A stretch of 64,000 nt of DNA, taken from NCBI RefSeq assembly GCF_001976145.1, contig NZ_MOXD01000004.1:62482-126481 (forward strand). The letters run 5' to 3'. Each line of letters starts with the position of its first letter. Position 1 is the stretch's first letter. Under the pieces are notes generated by a model. That model did not search any database and was not told where the DNA came from. It was given only the letters and a program-made list of their open reading frames with translations. The position numbers and the translations under genes are program-made. The stretch is from Serratia oryzae. Its GTDB lineage: Bacteria > Pseudomonadota > Gammaproteobacteria > Enterobacterales > Enterobacteriaceae. This document shows, one piece after another, positions 21,196 to 31,195 of the stretch.

Positions 21196-22665
21196 ATGAC
21201 AGCTGAGCTACTGGTTAATATCACACCGTCCGAAACGCGAGTTGCTTATATCGACGGTGGTATTCTGCAAGAGATCCACATTGAGCGCGAAGCCAAGCGC
21301 GGCATCGTTGGCAATATCTATAAAGGGCGCGTCAGCCGGGTGTTACCGGGTATGCAGGCCGCTTTTGTTGACATCGGCCTAGATAAAGCGGCCTTCTTGC
21401 ACGCTTCTGATATCATGCCGCACACCGAATGCGTGGCGGGTGATGAGCAGAAAAACTTCCACGTGCGTGACATTGCCGAACTGGTGCGTCAGGGGCAGGA
21501 TCTGATGGTCCAAGTAGTGAAAGATCCGCTGGGCACCAAAGGCGCGCGTCTTACCACCGATATCACCCTGCCGTCGCGCTATCTGGTCTTTATGCCAGGT
21601 GCTGCACACGTGGGCGTTTCCCAACGTATTGAAAGTGAAGCCGAACGCGAGCGTCTGAAACGCGCAGTGGTGGGTTATTGCGACGATCTGGGTGGTTTTA
21701 TCATTCGCACCGCGGCAGAAGGGATTGGTGAAGAAGAACTGGCACAGGATGCCGCTTTCCTCAAACGCTTGTGGACCAAGGTGATGGAGCGTAAAAAACG
21801 CAACCAGACCAAATACAAGCTGTATGGCGAGCTGGCACTGGCACATCGCATTCTGCGCGATTTCGCCGGTGCTGCGCTGGATCGTATCCGGGTTGATTCC
21901 CGCCTGACGCATGACCAGCTGGTGGAATTCACCAGCGAATATATTCCCGATATTACCAACAAGCTGGAGTTGTACACGGGCAGCCAGCCAATTTTCGATC
22001 TCTACGATGTAGAAAACGAGATCCAGCGCGCGCTGGAGCGCAAGGTTGAACTGAAATCCGGTGGCTACCTGATTATCGATCAAACCGAGGCCATGACCAC
22101 AGTCGACATTAACACCGGCGCTTTTGTTGGCCACCGCAATCTCGATGAAACCATCTTTAACACCAATATTGAGGCAACGCAGGCCATTGCCCGCCAACTG
22201 CGGCTGCGCAATCTGGGCGGTATCATCATTATTGATTTCATTGATATGAATAATGAAGATCACCGCCGCCGGGTATTGCATTCGCTGGAACAGGCGCTGA
22301 GCAAAGATCGTGTAAAAACCACGATCAACGGCTTTTCTCAGCTAGGATTAGTTGAAATGACGCGTAAACGCACGCGTGAAAGTATTGAACATGTGCTGTG
22401 TAACGACTGTCCTACCTGTAATGGCCGCGGAACGGTGAAGACGGTGGAAACCGTCTGTTATGAGATCATGCGTGAAATTGTGCGTGTACATCATGCTTAC
22501 GACTCCGATCGTTTCCTGGTTTATGCCTCAGCGGCGGTGGGGGAAGCATTGAAAGGCGAAGAGTCGCATGCGCTGGCTGAAGTGGAGATCTTCGTCGGCA
22601 AGCAAGTCAAAGTGCAGATTGAACCCTTGTACAGTCAGGAACAGTTTGACGTCGTGATGATGTAA
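21196..22665 (+). CDS. rng: Ribonuclease G
   Basis: A 489-residue RNase E/G family endoribonuclease, exactly the E. coli RNase G length. It has an S1 RNA-binding domain with embedded 5' sensor (about residues 35-125), the catalytic aspartates in T-T-V-D-I-N-T-G-A-F near residue 302 and I-I-D-F-I-D-M near 346, and the zinc-link motif C-P-T-C at about 404-407. RNase G matures the 5' end of 16S rRNA and degrades some mRNAs. AGGAGAG precedes the ATG. It lacks the RNase E C-terminal scaffold. Confidence 0.97.
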   Translation: MTAELLVNITPSETRVAYIDGGILQEIHIEREAKRGIVGNIYKGRVSRVLPGMQAAFVDIGLDKAAFLHASDIMPHTECVAGDEQKNFHVRDIAELVRQGQDLMVQVVKDPLGTKGARLTTDITLPSRYLVFMPGAAHVGVSQRIESEAERERLKRAVVGYCDDLGGFIIRTAAEGIGEEELAQDAAFLKRLWTKVMERKKRNQTKYKLYGELALAHRILRDFAGAALDRIRVDSRLTHDQLVEFTSEYIPDITNKLELYTGSQPIFDLYDVENEIQRALERKVELKSGGYLIIDQTEAMTTVDINTGAFVGHRNLDETIFNTNIEATQAIARQLRLRNLGGIIIIDFIDMNNEDHRRRVLHSLEQALSKDRVKTTINGFSQLGLVEMTRKRTRESIEHVLCNDCPTCNGRGTVKTVETVCYEIMREIVRVHHAYDSDRFLVYASAAVGEALKGEESHALAEVEIFVGKQVKVQIEPLYSQEQFDVVMM

Positions 22666-22709
22666 AATAGTAGAACCCGTTGCCTGGCAGCGGATGCAAG
22701 GAGAAATGC

Positions 22710-25700
22710 GTGAGGCGACTGCCCGGGATCCTGTTAGCAACAGGCGCCATTTTGATTGTTGTTGTGGCGTTGCTGATCAGCGGGTTGCGTCTGATCCTGC
22801 CTGAACTGAACAACTATCGCCCTCAATTGTTGGAGAAAGCGCAGGCGATCTCCGGGGTTCCCGTTGAGGCCGATTTTGTTCAGGGGCGTTGGGAAACCTT
22901 TGGGCCAACGCTGGAAATTCGCAATATCCGCCTCGCCATGCCGAAAAGCCATATGCAGATTGAGCGGGTCAGCCTGGCGCTGGATGTTTGGCAATCGCTG
23001 TTGCATTGGCGTTGGCAATTCCGCGATCTGACCTTTTATCAGCTGCAGCTCGATCTTAACACCACGCTTGGCGGCGATGGCAGTGATGGTAATACTCTTC
23101 CTCCTGGCCTGATCAGCGATCTGTTCCTTTATCAGTTGGATCATTTCGATCTGCGCAATAGCCGTATCTCTTTCCTCACGCCTTCCGGGCCGCGTGCCGA
23201 ATTTCATATTCCACATCTTACCTGGCTGAACAGCCATAATCGTCACCGTGCTGAGGGGCAGATCAGCCTGTCGACCCTGAATGGGCAGCATGGTGAGGTG
23301 CAGTTGCGCTTGGATCTGCGCGATGAACAGGGGTTGCTGAATACCGGCACGGTCTACATGCAGGCCGATGATATCGACATGAGGCCGTGGTTCAGCCGCT
23401 GGTTGAAGACCAATACCGGGCTGGAAAGTGCTGATTTTAGCCTTGCCGCCTGGCTGCAGATTAAAAACGGGGAAATCTATGGCGGTAACGCCTTGCTTAA
23501 ACAGGGGGTTGCCCTGTGGTCGGCAAGCAATGTGTCGCATCGGCTGGATGTGGACAACCTGGCGCTGGCGTTAAAGCGCCAAGGCAGTGGCTGGCAGGTT
23601 AACGTGCCGCAGTTGAATCTGAAAACGGATGGTCAGGCCTGGCCGCCGGGTAGCCTGGCAGCGCTGTGGCTGCCGGAAAATAACCAGTTTATTGGGCCAG
23701 ATCAGAATGAAGAACTGCGGATTCGGGCGACAGGCCTGCAGCTTGAACGGCTGGGAGCGCTGCTGCCGACTTTCTCCTTCCTCAGCCCAGACGTGTTGGA
23801 TCGTTGGAAAGACCTGCAGCCACAGGGCAATCTGCGCGCGCTGGCGCTAGATATACCGCTGAAACAACCGGAGAAAAGCCGTTTTCAGGCGCTCTGGCAG
23901 GATCTGAGCTGGCAGCACTGGGAGCTGTTGCCGGGCGTGAATCACTTCTCGGGGGCTTTAACGGGCGGTGTACAGCATGGTCGTCTGACGCTGGGGCTGC
24001 GCGACAGCACGCTCCCTTACGGCGATATGTTCCGCGCCCCCTTGGAAATCAGCCGTGCGCAGGGGGCATTGACCTGGCGGAACAGCGATAAAGGCTGGGA
24101 ACTGGCGGGTAAAGATTTGGATGTGAAAGCCAAATCCTTGTGGGTGAACGGCGATTTCCGTTACCAACAACCGGCCAATGGGGCGCCCTGGTTGGATATT
24201 CTTGCCGGTATCCGCCTTTATGACGCTGCCGATGCCTGGCGTTATTTCCCAGAACCGCTGATGGGGAAACATCTGGTGGATTACCTTAGTGGTGCCATTC
24301 AGGGGGGCCAGGTGGACAATGCTTCACTGATTTATGCCGGTAACCCGCATCAGTTCCCATACAAGCAAAATGACGGCCAGTTCCAGGTTTATGTGCCGCT
24401 GCGCCACGCCACTTTCGCCTTCCAGCCGGAATGGCCGGCCTTGAAGGATTTGGCGATCGACCTCGATTTCGTCAACGATGGCCTGTGGATGAATGCGCCG
24501 CAGACCCGGCTGGGCAATGTGACGGGCAGGAATGTCACTGCCGTGATCCCGGATTATCTGAAGGAAAAACTGTTCGTTGACGCCGATATCGCCGGTACCG
24601 GGCAGGATGTGCATGAGTATTTCAATCAGACGCCGCTGGATCACTCAGTAGGTGCGGCATTGGACGAACTGCAGGTGTCGGGGAACGTCAGTGGGCGCTT
24701 ACACCTCGATATCCCACTGAACGGTGAGCTGGTCACGGCCCTAGGTGAAGTGACGTTGCACAATAACTCTTTGCTGGTGAAACCATTGGCCAGCCGCTTG
24801 GAGAATGTGACCGGTAAATTCCGCTTCAATAACGGCAATCTGGATAGCGATACCCTGGCGGCCAACTGGTTTGGTCAACCGCTGGTCATTAACTTCACCA
24901 CGCAGGAAGCGCCGCAGGATTATAAGGTCAATGTGGCGCTGAAAGGCGACTGGCAACCGGGTAAACTCGAAGGCGTGCCGCCAGAGGTGGCAAAATCCCT
25001 CAAGGGTAGCGCAGCGTGGCAAAGCGAGGTCGCCATCCATCTGCCGCAAAAGGGCGAACCCAGCTATGAAGTGGGAGTAAACGCCGATCTGAAAAAAGTG
25101 AGCAGTAACTTACCTGCGCCGTTGGATAAACCGGTAGGAACCGCGTTACCTGTCAACGTGAAAGCAAAAGGTGGCCTGCACGGCTTCACTCTCAGCGGCA
25201 GTGCGGGCAAGCAAAACCACTTTAACAGCGAATGGCTGTTGGCCGATCAGCAGGTGTCGCTGACACGCGCTGTGTGGCAAACCGGCAGCAGTGCTATCCC
25301 TAATTTGCCGAAAGAGCAAGCCCTGATGCTGAACCTGCCACCGTTAGACGGTGAACAGTGGTTGGCGTTGTTGGCACCGGCGCTTAAAGCGGGCGGTGAA
25401 GCCGGTAAGCCAGGTAATTTCAGTTTCCCAACGCAGGTGACACTCAAGACACCGCAGCTTCTGCTGGCAGGGCAGGCGTGGAGCAATCTCCAGCTTGCGG
25501 TGGAGAAACCATTGGATGGCACGCGCAGTATCACTGCTAAGGCTAACGAGATTGATGGCAGCCTGAAAATGCCGGATCACGGCCCGTGGCGGCTGGATCT
25601 CAGCTTTCTGTATTACAATCCGCAGTTTTCTGATGATAAGAGCACTCCAGGCAGCGCCAACCCGTTGGCGGCTGACAAGATTTCGTTCCACGACTGGCCT

Positions 25701-26522
25701 TCGGTTATGTTGCGTTGTGAGTCATGCTGGCTGTTGGGGCAGAGTTTGGGCAAAGTTGAAGCCGATATTAAAAATGACGGTGATTCCCTGGTTCTGACCC
25801 ACGGTTTGGTGGATACCGGCCTGGGGCGTATGACGGCGACAGGCCTGTGGAAACAGAATAGCCTTGAAGAGCGCAGCGCGCTGAAGGGCAGGCTGTTGGG
25901 CAGTAAGATCGATCAGACCGCCAGTTTCTTCGGCGTCACTATCCCGCTGAAAGATGCTCCCTATACGATAGATTTTGATCTGTTCTGGCATGGTCAGCCG
26001 TGGAAACCGCAGATTAATACGCTGAATGGCACTATGAAGATTGATCTGGGTAAAGGCGAGATTGACAACATCGGTGGTGGCCGAGCCGGCCAACTGTTGC
26101 GGCTGGTGAGTTTTGATGCTCTGCTGCGTAAATTGCAGTTCGATTTCAGGGATACTTTTGGTAATGGTTTCTACTTTGATTCCATACGCGGCACCATCTG
26201 GTCGAAAGATGGCATAATGCACACAGACAATTTATTCATTGATGGATTGGCGGCCGATATTGCCATGAGGGGCCAGATTGATCTGGTGCGTCGCCAGATT
26301 GATATGCAGGCGGTGGTTGCGCCTGAGCTTTCGGCCACGGTGGGCGTCGCGACGGCATTTGTGATTAACCCGATTGTCGGCGCGGCGGTGTTTGCCGCCA
26401 GCAAAGTGCTGGGGCCATTGTGGAGCAAGATCTCGTTTATTCGCTATGACATCAGCGGTAGCCTGGATCAGCCAAGCATCAATGAGGTGTTGCGTAAGCC
26501 AAAAGAGGAGAAGGCGCCATGA
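22710..26522 (+). CDS. yhdP: AsmA-like phospholipid transport protein YhdP
   Basis: A 1270-residue protein, close to the 1266 of E. coli YhdP. A single N-terminal membrane helix (residues 6-26) is followed by a long repetitive beta-groove domain and a C-terminal AsmA_2/DUF3971 region. YhdP, with TamB and YdbH, spans the periplasm to carry phospholipid to the outer membrane. The GTG at 22710 is preceded by AAGGAG at six bases and yields V-R-R-L-P-G-I-L-L, the family N-terminus; the in-frame ATG at 22680 lacks support. The stop overlaps the nitrilase start by four bases. Confidence 0.94.
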   Translation: MRRLPGILLATGAILIVVVALLISGLRLILPELNNYRPQLLEKAQAISGVPVEADFVQGRWETFGPTLEIRNIRLAMPKSHMQIERVSLALDVWQSLLHWRWQFRDLTFYQLQLDLNTTLGGDGSDGNTLPPGLISDLFLYQLDHFDLRNSRISFLTPSGPRAEFHIPHLTWLNSHNRHRAEGQISLSTLNGQHGEVQLRLDLRDEQGLLNTGTVYMQADDIDMRPWFSRWLKTNTGLESADFSLAAWLQIKNGEIYGGNALLKQGVALWSASNVSHRLDVDNLALALKRQGSGWQVNVPQLNLKTDGQAWPPGSLAALWLPENNQFIGPDQNEELRIRATGLQLERLGALLPTFSFLSPDVLDRWKDLQPQGNLRALALDIPLKQPEKSRFQALWQDLSWQHWELLPGVNHFSGALTGGVQHGRLTLGLRDSTLPYGDMFRAPLEISRAQGALTWRNSDKGWELAGKDLDVKAKSLWVNGDFRYQQPANGAPWLDILAGIRLYDAADAWRYFPEPLMGKHLVDYLSGAIQGGQVDNASLIYAGNPHQFPYKQNDGQFQVYVPLRHATFAFQPEWPALKDLAIDLDFVNDGLWMNAPQTRLGNVTGRNVTAVIPDYLKEKLFVDADIAGTGQDVHEYFNQTPLDHSVGAALDELQVSGNVSGRLHLDIPLNGELVTALGEVTLHNNSLLVKPLASRLENVTGKFRFNNGNLDSDTLAANWFGQPLVINFTTQEAPQDYKVNVALKGDWQPGKLEGVPPEVAKSLKGSAAWQSEVAIHLPQKGEPSYEVGVNADLKKVSSNLPAPLDKPVGTALPVNVKAKGGLHGFTLSGSAGKQNHFNSEWLLADQQVSLTRAVWQTGSSAIPNLPKEQALMLNLPPLDGEQWLALLAPALKAGGEAGKPGNFSFPTQVTLKTPQLLLAGQAWSNLQLAVEKPLDGTRSITAKANEIDGSLKMPDHGPWRLDLSFLYYNPQFSDDKSTPGSANPLAADKISFHDWPSVMLRCESCWLLGQSLGKVEADIKNDGDSLVLTHGLVDTGLGRMTATGLWKQNSLEERSALKGRLLGSKIDQTASFFGVTIPLKDAPYTIDFDLFWHGQPWKPQINTLNGTMKIDLGKGEIDNIGGGRAGQLLRLVSFDALLRKLQFDFRDTFGNGFYFDSIRGTIWSKDGIMHTDNLFIDGLAADIAMRGQIDLVRRQIDMQAVVAPELSATVGVATAFVINPIVGAAVFAASKVLGPLWSKISFIRYDISGSLDQPSINEVLRKPKEEKAP

Positions 26523-27379
26523 AAAATGCTAACGTTGCGTTGTTACAACTGTGTAGTGGTGATCAGGTGCGAGATAACCTGGCCCAGATTGAGCAGCAAA
26601 TCAAGCAGCTCAATACCGGGGTGAAACTGGTCATGACGCCGGAAAATGCCTTGTTGTTTGCTAACTCTGCCGTCTATCGTGAACATGCAGAACAGCAGGG
26701 AGACGGGCCGCTGCAACAGGCAGTGCGTGAAATGGCTCGTCGCTACGGCGTGTGGCTGCTGATTGGTTCCATGCCACTGGTCAGCCGCGAAGACCCGCAG
26801 CGCATTACCACCAGCAGCTTGCTCTTTGACGATCAGGGTGAAATTCGTGCCCGTTATGACAAAATGCATATGTTTGATGTCGACATCAACGATATGCATG
26901 CACATTATCGCGAATCGGATACCTATCAGCATGGCCAGCAACTGACGGTGGTAGATACCCCCGTTGGCCGGTTGGGGATGACGATCTGCTACGATTTACG
27001 TTTCCCGGGTTTATATCAGGCGCTGCGTGCGCAAGGTGCGGAACTGATTTCGGTGCCAGCGGCATTTACCCGCCTCACCGGCGAGGCCCACTGGGAGATA
27101 CTGCTGCGTGCGCGGGCGATCGAGAACCAATGCGTGATCCTGGCACCGGCGCAGGTTGGCCGCCATGGAGCCACTCGCCGCACCTGGGGCCATTCTATCG
27201 CGGTTGACGGTTGGGGCACTGTGCTGGCAGAAAACGCCGACAGGGTCTCTGCATTGAAGGTGCGCGTGGATATTGGCGCGTTGAAAACCATTCGTACTCA
27301 GATGCCGGTGATGCAGCACAACAGATTCCAACCGTCGCTGATTGCGCCGGTTGAACCCTCCTCCTCACATCAAGAGTGA
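26519..27379 (+). CDS. Nitrilase-superfamily amidase (Nit1/YbeM-like)
   Basis: A 286-residue carbon-nitrogen hydrolase with the full Glu-Lys-Cys triad: glutamate in T-P-E-N-A-L-L, lysine in [10 protein letters not shown], and cysteine in [13 protein letters not shown]. These motifs are characteristic of deaminated-glutathione amidases (Nit1, E. coli YbeM), which hydrolyse a transaminase side product of glutathione. The gene sits between yhdP and tldD, overlapping yhdP by four bases and eight bases before tldD, a position empty in E. coli. The specific substrate is inferred from family. Confidence 0.88.
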   Translation: MKNANVALLQLCSGDQVRDNLAQIEQQIKQLNTGVKLVMTPENALLFANSAVYREHAEQQGDGPLQQAVREMARRYGVWLLIGSMPLVSREDPQRITTSSLLFDDQGEIRARYDKMHMFDVDINDMHAHYRESDTYQHGQQLTVVDTPVGRLGMTICYDLRFPGLYQALRAQGAELISVPAAFTRLTGEAHWEILLRARAIENQCVILAPAQVGRHGATRRTWGHSIAVDGWGTVLAENADRVSALKVRVDIGALKTIRTQMPVMQHNRFQPSLIAPVEPSSSHQE

Positions 27380-27386
27380 AAAAACT

Positions 27387-28832
27387 ATGAGCCTGACGTT
27401 TGTCAGTGAGCAATTACTCGCTGTAAATAAGCTGAGTCACCAAGACCTGTTCTCTGTATTAGGTCAACTGGCCGAACGCCGCCTCGACTATGCCGATCTC
27501 TATTTCCAGTCCAGCTACCATGAGAGCTGGGTGATTGAGGACGGTATTATCAAAGAGGGTTCTTACCATATCGATCAAGGTGTCGGCGTGCGTGCCGTCA
27601 GCGGTGAAAAAACCGGTTTTGCCTATGCCGATCAGATCACCCTCAATGCCCTGAACCAGAGTGCCCACGCGGCGCGCAGCATTGTGCGCGAAACCGGCAA
27701 CGGCAAGGTTCATACCTTGGGTGAAATCAGCCATCGGGCGTTGTATCCGTTGCTCGATCCACTGCAAAGTTTGCCGCGTGAAGAAAAAATCGCTCTGCTG
27801 CACCGGGTGGATAAAGTGGCGCGCGCCGCAGATAAGCGGGTACAGGAAGTGACGGCCAGCATCACCGGTGTGTATGAACAGATACTGGTCGCGGCCACCG
27901 ATGGTACGCTGGCGGCGGACGTTCGCCCGCTGGTGCGTTTTTCCGTCAGCGTGCTGGTGGAGGAAGACGGCAAGCGTGAGCGTGGTGCCAGCGGTGGCGG
28001 TGGCCGCTTCGGCTATGACTACTTTCTGGAAATGGTTGATGGTGAAGTGCGTGCCGATGCGTTCGCCAAAGAGGCGGTGCGCATGGCGCTGATCAATCTC
28101 TCCGCCATTGCCGCCCCTGCAGGCACCATGCCAGTGGTATTGGGTGCTGGCTGGCCAGGGGTGTTGCTGCACGAAGCGGTCGGCCACGGGCTGGAAGGCG
28201 ACTTCAACCGTCGTGGTACCTCCGTGTTCAGCGGCCAGATGGGCCAATTGGTGGCTTCCGAACTTTGCACCGTGGTGGATGATGGCACCATTCAGGGCCG
28301 CCGGGGCTCGCTGGCGATTGACGATGAAGGCGTTCCGGGCCAGTACAACGTGTTGATCGAAAACGGCATTCTGAAAGGCTATATGCAGGATAAACTCAAT
28401 GCACGCCTGATGGGGGTTGCACCTACCGGTAATGGCCGCCGTGAGTCTTATGCTCATCTGCCGATGCCGCGCATGACCAACACTTATATGTTGGCGGGCC
28501 AATCTACGCCGGAGGACATCATTGCCAGCGTGGAATATGGTCTGTATGCGCCGAATTTTGGCGGCGGCCAGGTGGATATCACCTCCGGCAAGTTCGTGTT
28601 CTCCACTTCCGAAGCCTATCTGATCGAAAATGGCCGTATCACCAAGCCGGTGAAAGGCGCAACGCTGATCGGTTCCGGTATTGAAGCGATGCAGCAGATC
28701 TCCATGGTGGGTAACGATCTGGCGTTAGATAAAGGCGTTGGCGTGTGCGGTAAGGAAGGGCAAAGCCTGCCAGTCGGCGTTGGTCAGCCAACGCTGAAGC
28801 TGGATTCTTTGACCGTTGGCGGCACGGCGTAA
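27387..28832 (+). CDS. tldD: Metalloprotease subunit TldD
   Basis: A 481-residue protein, the E. coli TldD length, with the zinc motif H-E-A-V-G-H near residue 263 that supplies the catalytic metal site. TldD forms a heterodimeric protease with TldE that degrades unfolded short peptides such as CcdA and matures some ribosomal peptides (microcin B17). The ATG at 27387 gives M-S-L-T-F-V; a longer in-frame reading runs into the nitrilase gene. Its partner tldE lies at 53071 in this same window. Confidence 0.96.
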   Translation: MSLTFVSEQLLAVNKLSHQDLFSVLGQLAERRLDYADLYFQSSYHESWVIEDGIIKEGSYHIDQGVGVRAVSGEKTGFAYADQITLNALNQSAHAARSIVRETGNGKVHTLGEISHRALYPLLDPLQSLPREEKIALLHRVDKVARAADKRVQEVTASITGVYEQILVAATDGTLAADVRPLVRFSVSVLVEEDGKRERGASGGGGRFGYDYFLEMVDGEVRADAFAKEAVRMALINLSAIAAPAGTMPVVLGAGWPGVLLHEAVGHGLEGDFNRRGTSVFSGQMGQLVASELCTVVDDGTIQGRRGSLAIDDEGVPGQYNVLIENGILKGYMQDKLNARLMGVAPTGNGRRESYAHLPMPRMTNTYMLAGQSTPEDIIASVEYGLYAPNFGGGQVDITSGKFVFSTSEAYLIENGRITKPVKGATLIGSGIEAMQQISMVGNDLALDKGVGVCGKEGQSLPVGVGQPTLKLDSLTVGGTA

Positions 28833-28869
28833 TGCCACGTAAATGATGGGATGTCTTGTCTGCATCCAT

Positions 28870-28891
28870 GGGGGCGTAAGCCCCCTTTTTT
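28870..28891 (+). terminator. Terminator of the tldD transcript
   Basis: GGGGGC, loop GTAA, GCCCCC, then six T residues: a textbook rho-independent terminator 37 bases after the tldD stop. It marks the end of the backbone operon before the accessory island. Confidence 0.95.
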
Positions 28892-29408
28892 GTGCGAAAT
28901 TAAAAATTTCAGACTGGTATAATTTTCTATCGTTATTATTTAGTTAAAATTAAATAAAAACTTTAAGTCATTTAGAAGATATTTGTGCTTGATTATGTGG
29001 GAATAAACTTATTTAACGGCCTTTCTCTACTACAAAGGACCAAAGTGGATGCTTGTCTGATGTGGAGATATTTGGTTAGAATGCCTCCGAATCATTAAAG
29101 TGACTTATCTGAATGGACTCAGTAACGACGGATCGCAGTAATACTTCTGTGCCTATCCTGTTCCTCTGGCGTATGCACCAGCGTGCTTTGCCTACCCCTT
29201 CGGTGTCGCTGTGAGCAGCCTTCAACTTGCTTCTGGCAGTGCTGTCATCCAAATCAATTAATTGATTAATCTCATCGGGATAAATATGCCTCATTTTTGA
29301 GGTTTACCTGCTGGCCAGCGTTTGTGTTGGTTGGCAGCTTGGGATCCCGTGGAGAGCTCTATTACAAAAACAGTGAGCTGTTTTTAGTTAAATTTATCAA
29401 GGGATAAG
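28892..29408. other. AT-rich island boundary with an unidentified small open frame
   Basis: A 517-base gap between tldD and cdiB. A hand count of 28921-28980 gives 9 G or C in 60, far below the neighbours, which suits an H-NS-silenced entry point of transferred DNA. A 72-codon frame on the minus strand (29076-29294, beginning M-R-H-I-Y-P-D-E-I-N-Q-L-I-D-L) covers a more normal stretch, but I recognise no family and it may be a relic. The cdiB promoter should lie in 29300-29400; I see no clear one. Confidence 0.45.
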
Positions 29409-31133
29409 ATGAATCACAATTACGGTAACCCTCTGGAACGGTTCGTTAAGACCACTCTCTTCTGCTTAGCGATACAACCCGTGGCACAGGTCTCCGCCAA
29501 TATGCTCTCAGCTGCCGTCCCGCAGAATGCTGCGGCTATTGATGCCCAGGAGCAAAGCCGCCAGCAGGAAAGAGAGCGGGTTTTACAGCAGCAAAACACC
29601 CCGCAAACCGATGTGCGGCTTACCCGCCCAACGACCGCATTGCCGGATTACCCCACCGATGAGTCTCCGTGCTTTACGATTAATACCTTTAAATTGGTCG
29701 GGGATGAAGCCAGCCGTTTTCAGTGGGCACTGGATGCCGCCAGTGGCGCGAAAGGCCGTTGTTTAGGTTCACAAGGGATCTTGCTGGTGATCAATAAGGT
29801 CCAAAATGCCATTCTGGAACAAGGGTACGTCACCACGCGCGTGATGGCGCAAGAGCAGGATCTCACCAAAGGCGTCTTTACGCTCACACTCCAACCCGGT
29901 CGTATTGCTAACATCCGTTTTGCCGAGCCGGTCTCTTACCGTGCCAGAGCCTGGAATGCGGTGCCAGCCCGTTCCGGGGATATCCTAAACCTACGCGCTA
30001 TTGAGCAGGCATTGGAGAACTTTAAGCGTGTTCCGAATGTTGAAGCCGATATCAAGATCGTGCCGGGAGCGCAGGACGCAACCAGCGACCTGCTGATTAC
30101 CTGGAAAGAGAACCGCCCGTTCCATCTCAGTCTGGGGCTGGATGACAGCGGTTCTGACAGCACCGGCAAATACCAGGGCTCAACCACCCTGTCAATTGAT
30201 GCCCCTTTTGCTCAGAACGATCTGTTTTATGTCAACCTTGGTAGGAGCCTGTTCCGCGATGGGCCTTATGACAGCCGCTCCAATACGGTGAACTACAGCA
30301 TTCCTGTGGGGTACTGGAACTTCTCCGCCAACTATAACGACTACGACTATCACCAGAATATCGCTAATGCCAACGAGATCCTTACCTACAGCGGCAAAAG
30401 CGAAAACGCACAATTCACGGTGTCCCGTTTGCTGTTCCGCAATCAGATCCACAAAACCACGCTGAATCTGCGCGGCTACCGCCGTTACTCGAGCAATGCC
30501 GTTGATGATATTGAGTTAACACAACAAAAGCGGCGTGCAACCGGCTGGGAGTTGGGGCTGAACCAGCACAGCTATCTGGGTGACGCGACGCTGGATGCCA
30601 ACCTCAATTGGCGGCGTGGGATCGGTGCCTTTGGTGCCCTGCCGGTACCGGAAGAAGAAACTAACACCGGCAGATCGCGCCCAAGCCTGATGACCGGGGA
30701 TATCAGCCTGAACCAGCCTTTTGAGTGGATGGGGCAATCCTGGCGTGTCAACACCAGCCTGCGTGGGCAATGGAGCAACCAACCGCTGATCCCGCAGGAT
30801 CGGTTGTCGATTGGCGGGCGTTACACGGTACGCGGGTTTGATGGCGAACAGAACTTATCCGGTGAAAAAGGCCTGATTTGGCGTAACGAACTGGCGTGGA
30901 AAGTGCTGGCGAGTGGCCATGAGCTGTATTGGGGCGTGGATTACGGCCGGGTGGCTGGCCCAGGGGCGCATGGTTTGGCAGGGCAGCAGTTAACGGGCAG
31001 CGCTATCGGCCTGCGGGGAACGCTGTGGCAGCGTTTCAGCTATGACCTGTTTGCCGGTGTGCCGATCGACAAACCGGAAAGCTTCCACACCTCGGGTGTG
31101 ACCACCGGTTTCAGCATCAACCTGCAACTCTAG
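29409..31133 (+). CDS. cdiB: Two-partner secretion outer-membrane transporter (CdiB/FhaC-type)
   Basis: A 574-residue TpsB protein. A signal-like hydrophobic stretch (about residues 15-35) is followed by a Gln/Arg-rich plug helix segment (Q-S-R-Q-Q-E-R-E-R), a POTRA_2 domain (about 88-165, beginning F-T-I-N-T-F-K-L-V-G), a second POTRA, and a 16-strand barrel to the final G-F-S-I-N-L-Q-L, ending in the hydrophobic residue typical of outer-membrane proteins. The V-R-G-F motif of the barrel-lining loop is present in Y-T-V-R-G-F-D-G-E. It exports the large exoprotein encoded 62 bases downstream. Confidence 0.94.
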   Translation: MNHNYGNPLERFVKTTLFCLAIQPVAQVSANMLSAAVPQNAAAIDAQEQSRQQERERVLQQQNTPQTDVRLTRPTTALPDYPTDESPCFTINTFKLVGDEASRFQWALDAASGAKGRCLGSQGILLVINKVQNAILEQGYVTTRVMAQEQDLTKGVFTLTLQPGRIANIRFAEPVSYRARAWNAVPARSGDILNLRAIEQALENFKRVPNVEADIKIVPGAQDATSDLLITWKENRPFHLSLGLDDSGSDSTGKYQGSTTLSIDAPFAQNDLFYVNLGRSLFRDGPYDSRSNTVNYSIPVGYWNFSANYNDYDYHQNIANANEILTYSGKSENAQFTVSRLLFRNQIHKTTLNLRGYRRYSSNAVDDIELTQQKRRATGWELGLNQHSYLGDATLDANLNWRRGIGAFGALPVPEEETNTGRSRPSLMTGDISLNQPFEWMGQSWRVNTSLRGQWSNQPLIPQDRLSIGGRYTVRGFDGEQNLSGEKGLIWRNELAWKVLASGHELYWGVDYGRVAGPGAHGLAGQQLTGSAIGLRGTLWQRFSYDLFAGVPIDKPESFHTSGVTTGFSINLQL

Positions 31134-31195
31134 CCGCCATGGCACATAAGAACAAGCAGACGCCTTTTGACTGATTTTATTAGAGAACTCGCTCC

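Noticed and set aside
27459-28502. Minus-strand open frame (347 codons) opposite tldD
   Set aside because: Shadow of TldD, which has full family length and the zinc motif.
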